A DNA stretch of 64,000 bases from Lewinellaceae bacterium (GTDB lineage: Bacteria; Bacteroidota; Bacteroidia; Chitinophagales; Saprospiraceae): the NCBI GenBank assembly GCA_020636005.1, contig JACJYR010000011.1, positions 1 through 64,000 of the forward strand, read 5' to 3'. The position numbers and the translations under genes were made by a program. Under the pieces are notes generated by a model that saw nothing but the letters and a program-made list of their open reading frames with translations, was not told the origin of the DNA and searched no databases. Position 1 is the first letter of the stretch. Each line of letters opens with the position of its first letter. Of the stretch, positions 27,085-35,200 are shown in pieces.

Positions 27085-29562
27085 ATGAAAATTTCCATAT
27101 CACTCACAAACCAACAAGTTTACCTCGCGTGCAGCTGCGTGTCCATGCTGCTGTTCTGTGGCTGGGCAACGGCCCAATCCTGCATCGGCGAACAGGGGAA
27201 AATAGGCTGGATGCTCTACGAAAACCTGCCCGGTGGCGACATCCAGAAGTTGTATCACAGCCCCAAGTTCCCCCAAAGCCCCGACTACATCGAGGACCTG
27301 AACAACCTGGCCACGCCCACCGGCAACTACAACGATTACTACGGCTCGCTCATCCGGGGTTTCATCAAGGCGCCCGAAACAGGCAGCTATGTGTTCAACC
27401 TCACCGGCGACGACAATTGCTTTTTTTACCTCGGCCAGGACACCTCCAGCAACACGCTTTTCCTCCAGGGCTATATTCCCGGTTGGACCAATGTAACCGA
27501 GCACAACAAATACCCGGAACAAACTTCCGATACCCTGCAACTGGTGGCCGGTGCTTATTATTTCTTTGAAATGCACCAGCGCGAAGGCGGCGGCGGCGAC
27601 CACATCCAGCTCTATTGGAAAACACCCTCCGCTATTGCCGACACTGTTTGGCAGATTGTCACGGGGGAGCATGTATATGAAGACCTGTGCAGTACCGTTT
27701 GCCCACCTGCCGGTACGCCCTGCAACGACAATGATTCCCTCACCGTGAACGACCAATGGGACGGCAACTGCGGCTGCACCGGCACTCCCACTACCCTACC
27801 CTTCAGTTGCATCGGCCAGCGCGGCAGCCTGATGGCACTGTATTACGACACCATTTCCGGCAGCTTTGTGTCGAGTATGTATGCTGCCGCTAAGTACCCC
27901 CTCTCACCCGACCGGGCAGAAATCCTGCACAACCTGAGCGGCCCCCTTACCGACAACTACGACGCATTCGGTACCCGCATCCGCGGCTACCTGCGCGCGC
28001 CTGCCACCGGCAAATACATCTTCAACGTGACCGGCGACAACGAGGTGCGCCTCATGCTCAGCCCCAATCAAACCACGACCGTGGCCGACGAAATTGCTTG
28101 GAACGACGGCTACACCGACGATTACGACCACTACAATACGCCCTCCCAAACTTCCGATTCCATTGACCTGGTGGCCGGGCAATTTTATGCCATCGAAATG
28201 GTACACAAAGAACAATCGGGCGGCGACGATTTCTATGTTTTCTGGAAAACGCCACTGGCCAGGGACACCAACTGGCACGTCTTGGACGGCAGCTTCCTCT
28301 ACCGCTACCAATGCGAACTGGCCTGCCTGCCCGCCGGTACACCCTGCAACGATGGCGACGCCAACACCTTCAACGATGTGTACGACGCCAACTGCACCTG
28401 CACCGGAACCCCCTGCGCCGACCCACAGTGCTCCAATGCCCTGGGCTACACCGCTTATGAGCCTTGCGATGAAAATACCGGCAACCACTCTACCAACCCG
28501 AACTCCTCCTGGCTATCGTGCGAGCCGAGGCAAAGCCCCAACCCGGAGCGTGGCATGGGCCACTGGATACAGTACGACTTTGGCGCCATCTACGCCCTGG
28601 ACGATGCCGACATCTGGAACTACAACGCCGCCGGCGCATCGGCCCAGGGCTTCAACGAAGTAGTAATTGACTACTCGCTCGACGGCGTGCATTGGTCGGA
28701 ACTGGGCACTTTCAATTTTGCCCAGGCGACCGGGACTACAAGTTATGGCGGTTTCAACATGGCCGACTTTGCCGGCATCAGCGCCCGCTTTGTGCTGCTC
28801 ACGGCCCTGAGCAATTTCGATGGCTCCGGCTGTGTGGGCCTGAGCGAAATTGCCTTCAACGCTGCCACCTGCCCCAGCGCGGGCAGCCCCTGCGACGATG
28901 GCAACCCCCTGACCGAAAACGATACCTACAACCAGTTCTGCTACTGCATCGGCACACCCATCCCCGACAACGACTGCGACTCGGTGACGATGATCCGCAA
29001 CGAAGTGCCCGTCATCAGCGGTTTTTACAATGCGGAACTGACGATCACTTCTTCCGGCTTCATCAAGGTAGGCAGCAACGTGACCTACGTCGCAGGAGAA
29101 TCCATCACCCTGGAGCCGGGCTTTGAGGTCGAGTTCGGGGCGGAGTTCCTGGCCTACATCGCCCCCTGCGATCCCATCCCGCCATCGCTGCTGAAAAAGC
29201 AGCAAAAGGAACAGCAAAAGGCAGAAAAGAAAGCCGAAAAAGAGGCCGCCAAAGAGCGCCGTCAACTGGAAAAACTGGAACGGGAAAAATATGCGCCCAA
29301 CAAGACCTGGTTGCGCATTTCACCCAACCCGGCCAGCAGTGCTGCCGCTTTGGCCTACAACCTGCCGCAATCAAGCTCCGTGCGCATCGGGGTTTTCGAC
29401 CCGACCGGCCAACTGGTCACCTGGATACTTTCCGGGCAGGTACAGCAAGCAGGGGTTTATGATAAAACCTTGTCCGTGATGCAATTGCCCAGCGGGACGT
29501 ACACCGTTTCGCTGTTTACGGAGCGGGGCGTGGTGAGCGAGCGGCTGGTGGTGGTGGAATAG
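27085..29562 (+). CDS. Secreted PA14/PA14/F5-8C protein with T9SS type A sorting domain
   Basis: About 825 residues from the ATG at 27085; a GTG two codons earlier is less likely. After a signal peptide come two PA14-like domains (about 35-205 and 235-415; paired motifs GFIKAPETGSYVFNLTGDDN and GYLRAPATGKYIFNVTGDN). Each is followed by a Cys-rich PAGTPCND linker. A discoidin/F5-8 type C-like domain follows (about 450-600, MGHWIQYDFG ... ISARFVLLT). Next are a coathanger-like domain (about 640-695, ITLEPGFEVEFGAEF), a highly charged Lys/Glu/Gln helix (about 700-735) and a C-terminal T9SS type A sorting domain (ISPNPASSAAALAY ... LPSGTYTVSLFTERG). The protein is therefore predicted to be exported by T9SS and attached to the cell surface, with carbohydrate-binding modules. 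It is third in the DUF1800/DUF1501 cluster. Confidence 0.88.
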   Translation: MKISISLTNQQVYLACSCVSMLLFCGWATAQSCIGEQGKIGWMLYENLPGGDIQKLYHSPKFPQSPDYIEDLNNLATPTGNYNDYYGSLIRGFIKAPETGSYVFNLTGDDNCFFYLGQDTSSNTLFLQGYIPGWTNVTEHNKYPEQTSDTLQLVAGAYYFFEMHQREGGGGDHIQLYWKTPSAIADTVWQIVTGEHVYEDLCSTVCPPAGTPCNDNDSLTVNDQWDGNCGCTGTPTTLPFSCIGQRGSLMALYYDTISGSFVSSMYAAAKYPLSPDRAEILHNLSGPLTDNYDAFGTRIRGYLRAPATGKYIFNVTGDNEVRLMLSPNQTTTVADEIAWNDGYTDDYDHYNTPSQTSDSIDLVAGQFYAIEMVHKEQSGGDDFYVFWKTPLARDTNWHVLDGSFLYRYQCELACLPAGTPCNDGDANTFNDVYDANCTCTGTPCADPQCSNALGYTAYEPCDENTGNHSTNPNSSWLSCEPRQSPNPERGMGHWIQYDFGAIYALDDADIWNYNAAGASAQGFNEVVIDYSLDGVHWSELGTFNFAQATGTTSYGGFNMADFAGISARFVLLTALSNFDGSGCVGLSEIAFNAATCPSAGSPCDDGNPLTENDTYNQFCYCIGTPIPDNDCDSVTMIRNEVPVISGFYNAELTITSSGFIKVGSNVTYVAGESITLEPGFEVEFGAEFLAYIAPCDPIPPSLLKKQQKEQQKAEKKAEKEAAKERRQLEKLEREKYAPNKTWLRISPNPASSAAALAYNLPQSSSVRIGVFDPTGQLVTWILSGQVQQAGVYDKTLSVMQLPSGTYTVSLFTERGVVSERLVVVE

Positions 29563-29602
29563 GGCCGTTTTCCGATATCAATTGGGCTTTCCACAACTTT
29601 AC

Positions 29603-29622
29603 ACTGGGCGCCGGCGCCCAGT
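29603..29622. repeat. Perfect 20-bp palindrome after the PA14 gene
   Basis: ACTGGGCGCCGGCGCCCAGT is its own reverse complement, 40 bp past the stop. With no T-tract behind it, it is more likely a protein-binding or cruciform site than a terminator, but it could stabilise the mRNA end. Confidence 0.5.
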
Positions 29623-29706
29623 TATTTCGGCGGTTTTATAAAAAACATTTTTAATGCAAGAAGAAAATGGAAGGCGGGAAAATGAATTAGGATCGAAGAA
29701 AAAGCG

Positions 29707-29727
29707 ATCCCAATTTCACATTGGGAT
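29707..29727 (+). terminator. Bidirectional terminator between convergent units
   Basis: An 8-bp stem ATCCCAAT / ATTGGGAT with loop TTCAC is followed by TTTTTTAAAA on the plus strand and an A/T-rich tract on the other. It lies between the plus-strand PA14 gene and the minus-strand RHS operon. It shares its loop and layout with the terminator at 5905-5933. Confidence 0.7.
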
Positions 29728-29794
29728 TTTTTAAAAACCAATTTTCCGCTGGGTTTTCCAAATGCAAAATGGCGAAGTTGATTTTCATCGTTGC

Positions 29795-30385
29795 TTAGTT
29801 GGTTTTCAACCAAGTCCGCTCCATTTCGCCCTGTTCAGTGGATATGCTGCCCCCAGGTTCGATTTTCAAGATCATGGCGTCTTCCGAGGTGCCGTTCAAA
29901 TTCACACCATCAATAAACAATGGGCCGGTTATGAGCATGAGGTCGTCGGTATTGCTTGGGTTGAAATTCCGGAGGGTAATAGGCAGGGTGGAAAAAAGGA
30001 TCACCGGCTTGTCGCACAGAATGGTCGGCAGATCCAAATAAACAAAACCCCCGGGCAGGCTGGCATCAAAAGTTACCGTGTCGCCCGGTGAGGCGCAGGC
30101 AATGGCTTCCCTTAAAGAGCCTGGCCCATCTGGGAGTATGTTGGTCACCAGGAGGCAAGCGCTGTTCCCCCCTGCCGGCAAAATAAATTGGTAGCCCACA
30201 TAGAAGCTATGGCCACCCTGGCTATGAGTGCCAATGGCCGCCTCACCGACGGTAAAGCCCCCTTTTATGGCGCCTGTATTAAAAGCAGCACCTGCATGGC
30301 CGATGGTAGGGGCAACGATACTTTGGCCCTGGCAAAATGTTGTGGCCAGGGCTATACAGCAGGCTATTAAATATTTGTTGCCCAT
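29795..30385 (-). CDS. Small secreted protein with a beta-helix start module, function unknown
   Basis: A 196-residue protein with a signal peptide (YLIACCIALATTFCQGQ). Residues 35-70 (GGFTVGEAAIG ... FYVGYQF) resemble the short module that commonly precedes C-terminal parts of Bacteroidota secreted proteins. Residues 80-115 (VTNILPDGPGSLREAIACAS, GDTVTFD) match the opening of CSLREA/choice-of-anchor Q beta-helix domains. Only a few turns follow before the stop, so it may be a shortened relative of a longer beta-helix protein. It is the last gene of the four-gene minus-strand operon, 3 bp after its upstream neighbour. I do not recognise a specific function. Confidence 0.65.
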   Translation of the reverse strand: MGNKYLIACCIALATTFCQGQSIVAPTIGHAGAAFNTGAIKGGFTVGEAAIGTHSQGGHSFYVGYQFILPAGGNSACLLVTNILPDGPGSLREAIACASPGDTVTFDASLPGGFVYLDLPTILCDKPVILFSTLPITLRNFNPSNTDDLMLITGPLFIDGVNLNGTSEDAMILKIEPGGSISTEQGEMERTWLKTN

Positions 30386-30388
30386 TTG

Positions 30389-31759
30389 CTATGGTATAAT
30401 GGTGTTGTTGATTAAAATCACGTTGCTGCCCGCGCTGACGCCCAGGCTGGGCAGGGAGTTCAGTATGTTGTTCGAGATGACGAGGTTGACCGCCGTGGAA
30501 TTGTTTTCGATGACCTGGCTTCCGCGTGTGAATGAATTGCCGATAAGGTGTACAAAGGAGTCGTACGAGCCATTGGAGTAGGTGCCGTTGACCTGGACGT
30601 GTTTTGAGGAGGATAGATCGCCCCAAAAGATATTGTCCGAAATCTTGACCTGGTGCTTGGCCGCCGTGCTGTTCCGGTTCACCACAATGATGAAGGCCTC
30701 ACTGGGGTGGTTGGAATCGAACTCATTCCCGTTGATGAGGACGAAATCAGCGCCGTCGTTTATTTTCAGGGTAGCGTCCCCACAATTATTGCCCGTAAAT
30801 TCCCCATTCATAAAAATGATGCAGTCGTCAATATCGCAATTGGCAACGACCTGCGGGTTGTAAGTGGTGCTGCCGATGGTCGAGTTTTGGATTTTGCAAT
30901 GGGTTATGTTTTCCACCCGTGGAAAGGTGGTGTTGGTGATGTCGCAAAGGGATATATTCCGAAGGGAAACAATGGTGGAAATGTCTCCATTGAAAATACG
31001 CCCCCCCGTGACGGTGGAGTTGCTGGGCATCCTGATGGCCCCTTCAAAATAGCAGTTGACAAACTGGATATAACTCCCGCTCAGGATGACATCCTGGAAA
31101 TGGACATTTGAAACAGTAGAGAAAGTGCCCAGATCCACGACCTGGGTTCCTGTGCCCTGGAAGCCGCCCCCCGTTATCAGCAGGCGGTTGTTGTTCATGG
31201 AGTTGAAGTTGGATGATAGCACAATGATTTCCTGTACGTCCACAATATCATTGTTGTTAATGTCTGCAGTGGTATAGTTCGAGTTGTCCAGTTCCACCAC
31301 ACTGCCCGCGCCGCCGGCGTTATTCCAATTGGAAATATCGGCGTTGGTAATGGTGGCAGCGGGGCTGGCCGCGAACAGGGGGTCAACCTCGTCCGCCTTA
31401 AAACTGGGGTGTATTTCCGTGGTGGCGAGCGTCTGGTAGTTCGTGCCCCCGTTCAGGTCAACTTCTATTTGCAAAAAATGGAGGCCCGTGCGCGGCACGT
31501 TGGCATAGGTGCCTATGGTGGGGCTGCCCTTGCCAATGGCAATGTTGATGCGGCCAAAATCGTCCGTGGCCGTCGAATGGGTCTCCTGGTAGGAAATGGT
31601 GCCGGCTGCCGAATTGAGCCGGATGGACGCCCGGACGCTGATGGTCGAATTGGCGACAGGATCGTCGTTGCTGTCCAGGACGGTGCATTGGTAGTTCATT
31701 TGGGCCAGCAGGCCCGTCGCTGCGCATTGGAGCAAAATCAGCAGGATGAAATTTTTCAT
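30389..31759 (-). CDS. Secreted beta-helix protein with a tail-fibre-type N-terminal module
   Basis: A 456-residue protein with a signal peptide (MKNFILLILLQCAATGLLAQ). Residues 21-130 (YQCTVLDSNDDPVANSTISV ... THSTATDDFGRINIAIG ... LQIEVDLNGGTNYQ) are the N-terminal domain commonly found in front of Bacteroidota tail-fibre/S74 proteins. Here it is joined to an Asn-rich right-handed beta-helix (about 170-456, with NVHFQDVILSGSYIQFVNC and LVISNNIL) and no S74 domain follows. The fusion is unusual. The gene lies 9 bp after the YD-repeat gene and 3 bp before the next, so translation is probably coupled. A structural, extracellular role is inferred. Confidence 0.72.
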   Translation of the reverse strand: MKNFILLILLQCAATGLLAQMNYQCTVLDSNDDPVANSTISVRASIRLNSAAGTISYQETHSTATDDFGRINIAIGKGSPTIGTYANVPRTGLHFLQIEVDLNGGTNYQTLATTEIHPSFKADEVDPLFAASPAATITNADISNWNNAGGAGSVVELDNSNYTTADINNNDIVDVQEIIVLSSNFNSMNNNRLLITGGGFQGTGTQVVDLGTFSTVSNVHFQDVILSGSYIQFVNCYFEGAIRMPSNSTVTGGRIFNGDISTIVSLRNISLCDITNTTFPRVENITHCKIQNSTIGSTTYNPQVVANCDIDDCIIFMNGEFTGNNCGDATLKINDGADFVLINGNEFDSNHPSEAFIIVVNRNSTAAKHQVKISDNIFWGDLSSSKHVQVNGTYSNGSYDSFVHLIGNSFTRGSQVIENNSTAVNLVISNNILNSLPSLGVSAGSNVILINNTIIP

Positions 31760-31768
31760 GGCTTGTGT

Positions 31769-32233
31769 TTAGTCTTTGGCTTGTGTTTCTTCTTCCTTTT
31801 TTCCTTTCCCGCCGGGCCGCAGGCTGTCCCCGTTCGGTGGGTTTGCATTGCTGGGGCAGGGCTGGATGAAGGCATCGAAGTCGGCGCCCAGCACGGTGGT
31901 GAACCCTCCGTTCAGCACGATGCCCGTGTTGGAAATAAAGTCAACCACTGCCCCGTTCGGCACGGTGGCATTGGCCGATACGAGGTCGCCGTCCGACAGG
32001 TACTGCCCGGTGGTGACGCTTCCCGTGACCGACAGGTTGGTGGTGCAGTTGTTGCCGGGCACGACGGTCAGGCCCAGCCTGTTGCCCAGTTTGTCGTAGG
32101 TATAGGTGATGGTGGTGCCGTTGGTATATACGGCCTGGGTCAGGCGGTTGAGGTCGTCGTAGGTGTAGGTGATGGTTTGGGCGGAACCATCAATAGTGTA
32201 TGCAATAATTATCAATATCCGTAATAGTTTCAT
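31769..32233 (-). CDS. Small secreted YD-repeat protein with coathanger-like C-terminal domain
   Basis: A 154-residue protein with a signal peptide (MKLLRILIIIAYTIDGSAQ). Residues 20-55 contain two RHS/YD repeats (YTYDDLNRLTQAVY, YTYDKLGNRLGL), the same repeat type as in the large RHS protein upstream. The rest (about 70-130, YLSDGDLVSA ... VLGADFDAFIQPCPS) matches the C-terminal domain seen in four other secreted proteins of the window. The tail is charged (GGKGKKEEETQAKD). It may be a remnant of an RHS gene or a dedicated partner of the RHS protein. Nothing supports an immunity function directly. It starts 28 bp after the RHS stop. Confidence 0.68.
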   Translation of the reverse strand: MKLLRILIIIAYTIDGSAQTITYTYDDLNRLTQAVYTNGTTITYTYDKLGNRLGLTVVPGNNCTTNLSVTGSVTTGQYLSDGDLVSANATVPNGAVVDFISNTGIVLNGGFTTVLGADFDAFIQPCPSNANPPNGDSLRPGGKGKKEEETQAKD

Positions 32234-32261
32234 TGATCAATATTTTTAGAATTATACATCC

Positions 32262-35200
32262 TTATCTTCCATTTCTAATGTAGGCATCAAACTCTCTCAC
32301 GAACTCTCGCCCTTCATTTCTAAGGGTGTAATTAACTTTCTTCCACGTTCTCTTGGCGTTTTGATAGGTATCTTTTGCAGATATTTCAAAACCAGCATTA
32401 AATGTGGATTTCAGCCCAATCGTTAGTCCACCACCTATGGATGGCTCAAATAATAGATTTTTATGCTTAACCGAAGATGTCACACAAGTTCCAGCAGCCA
32501 TAGAAATACATGTTTGATTGTTAATAAAAACTCTATTTTGAGTATTTCCGTCACTAACTTGATAATCAAATATGGAAGCATAGGCACCAGCGCCTCCGCC
32601 TCCGCCCGCTGACAGAGAAACATCTTTCTTTACATCATCATAGGAAAACGAAATGTTTAGCTCACCCCCAAAACCAAAATAGACACTTGGGCCAATGCTT
32701 ATCGTATGAACTGCTTCCCCCTTTGGGTCAATAGAAACAATCGGATTATTCTCCGCATACCCATACAAGTTCGTGTTCCAAACCGGGTCTTCGCTCAAAT
32801 ACCGCCCCGTGGCGGCATCGTAGTACCTCGCCCGCATGTGGTACAGGCCGGTGCCCTCACTGCACACGCCCCATTTCCCCACATACTTGAACGGGTTGGC
32901 CACCGCCTCAGCGCTGTTCATCACCTGGCCAAAAGGATCGTAACTGTATTGGTTCACGACCGTTTGGCCGCTGTTCGTCATGGCGATGGTGCTGCCCCGG
33001 AAATCGTAGTGGTAGTAAAAAGACTGGTTGCTGGCGTCCACCTTGGCTATCAGGCCCATGCCGTACACGTAGTAAGCCGTGATGTTGCCGGCGTTGTCCG
33101 TCTCTGCCAGCACGTTGCCCATGCCGAGCACATCCCAGACGTATTTGGTGGTGGCACCGTTCCGGACAGCCTTGCGGCGCAGGCCTGTGCCGTCGTACTC
33201 GTAGTTGTTGCTGCCGATGGAAAGGGGCAGATCCCGGTTGTCCCAAGTGGAGGTTAGGCTGCCCTTGGCGGTGCGGTTGCCGTTGGCATCGAACGAAAAA
33301 GAAGTGCCGCCGATAGCGGTGGGCTCGTTTTCACTGTTGAAAGCGCCAGTAATGTTCTGAGCGGGGAAATTAGGTATTCCCAAAGGCTCGTTGACGAGTT
33401 CCGACAGGTGGTTGCCCAGGGGATCGGAAGTGAACGAGTAGGTGCTGATAATGGTCCCGTCGCTTTTTTTGTTGTCGAGGCCCGACATCCGCCCGGCGGC
33501 GTCATAAAAGTAGTCGCAGTAAGCGCCGTTGGGGTAGGTCGTTTTCGATAGCAGCCCGTCGTTGCGGTAAGTATAGGAGGTAGTCAGGCCGTTCCAGCTT
33601 GCCGTTGTCATCCTGTCGTTGTCGTCGTAGGTATATGCAACGGTGAAATTGCCCGGGTAGGTCAGTTGCGTGACGTTGCCGTTGTTGTCGTATTGGTAGC
33701 CCACCGTTTTTCCATAATAATCTGTGCTGCCCGTTAGGCGGTTCAGGTTGTCGTAGGTGAACGACACGGTGTTGCCGCCCTTCGACACCTGTGTGAGGTT
33801 GTTTTTGTTGTCGTAAACATAGCTGGCATACCCATCATTCGTGAGCCTGCCCAGGTCGTCGTAAACATGGGTGAGCAAGGTGCCGTCGGGTTTTTGGTAA
33901 GTGTTCAGCAGGCCGTCCTTGTGGTAGGTAAAAGTCTTCGTGTCGTTGCCAAAAGTGGTTGTTTTCATAAAATCCCCCGCGTCGTAGGTCATGGTGGTGG
34001 AATGGCCATTGGCATTCTGTACGGAAGTCGGGTTGTCGTTGGCATCGTAGGAATAGTTGGTGACGACGTTGCCACCGTTGCTCACACGCGTCACTTTGGT
34101 CACCTGGCCATGAGCGTCGTAGAGATATTGGGTCACCTGGTTGTTGGGGTTGGAGCTACTGGTCACCCGCCCGATGTTGTCGTAGGAAAAAGTGGAGGTG
34201 ATGCCCAGGGGTGCGCTGATGCTTGTACGGTTGCCCTGCGCATCGTAGCTGAAATTGACCGTGATGTTCAGGGGGTTTTTCACTTGGGTCACCAGGCCCA
34301 GCGAATTGACGGTATAATCCGTGACAAAACCTAACGGGTCTATTATTTTGTCCAGGTTGGCGTTGGCGTCGTACTGGTAGGTGGTGATTTTATTCCGGGG
34401 GTTTCGGTAGGTCAGCAGGTCGTTGGTCTGGCTGTTGTAGGTAAATTGGTGATAGCTTCCGTCGGGCAGGGTAATCTTGGTCACGTTGCCCTTTGCATCG
34501 TAGAGGTAGTCCAGGTCGAACGTCTGGCCGCTGTTGCCCAGGTTGCCGTATTTCACCTGGCTGGGCAGGGAGGGGTCGCCGCCGCCATAGATGTTTTGGT
34601 GGCTGATGTTGGTGCCGTTGTTGTTGATGGTGCTGGTGCCCAAAAAACCAGCAGTGGTGAATTCGTTGTCCGTCACCGAATTGATGTCCGTGAGGGTCGA
34701 GGAAATGTAGGGGTTGGAGGTGGCATAATGGGCCGACACCGCCACGTCGAGCCTATACTTTTCCACCCCGTTTTCCAGCACCTTTGAATAGAGCAATTTG
34801 CGGCTGGCGGGATCATAGTCGTTGTTGATTTTGTTGAGGGCCGGGCGGGTCACCTCGTACAGCAGGTGCCAGCCAGGGTTGGCGCCATAGCTGTAATATT
34901 CTTTGATGCCTTTGGGGTTTTGGTACCAGGCAAGGTTCCCTGCACTGTTCACGCTGAAAAACATGATCCGGCTGCCCGCCACATCCAGCACGGAGCTGAG
35001 AAAGTCGGTGCCGCTTTGGTAGCTGAACTCCAGGATGCGGCCAGCCGTGCCGATGACCCGGTCAATCCGGCGGGGCGTCTTCTGGGCAGTTTCGGTGACG
35101 ATCTGGATGCTGTTCCCGTTCCGGTCTTCTATCAGTGTCAGCATGTAGGGGTCGCTGGGGGCAGTGCCGTATTTGGTAAACGTGAACTCGACCTGGTTCT

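Noticed and set aside
29622..29813. 63-codon minus-strand frame across the terminator at 29707-29727
   Set aside because: It runs through an intrinsic terminator and overlaps the 3' end of the next gene; no coding signature.
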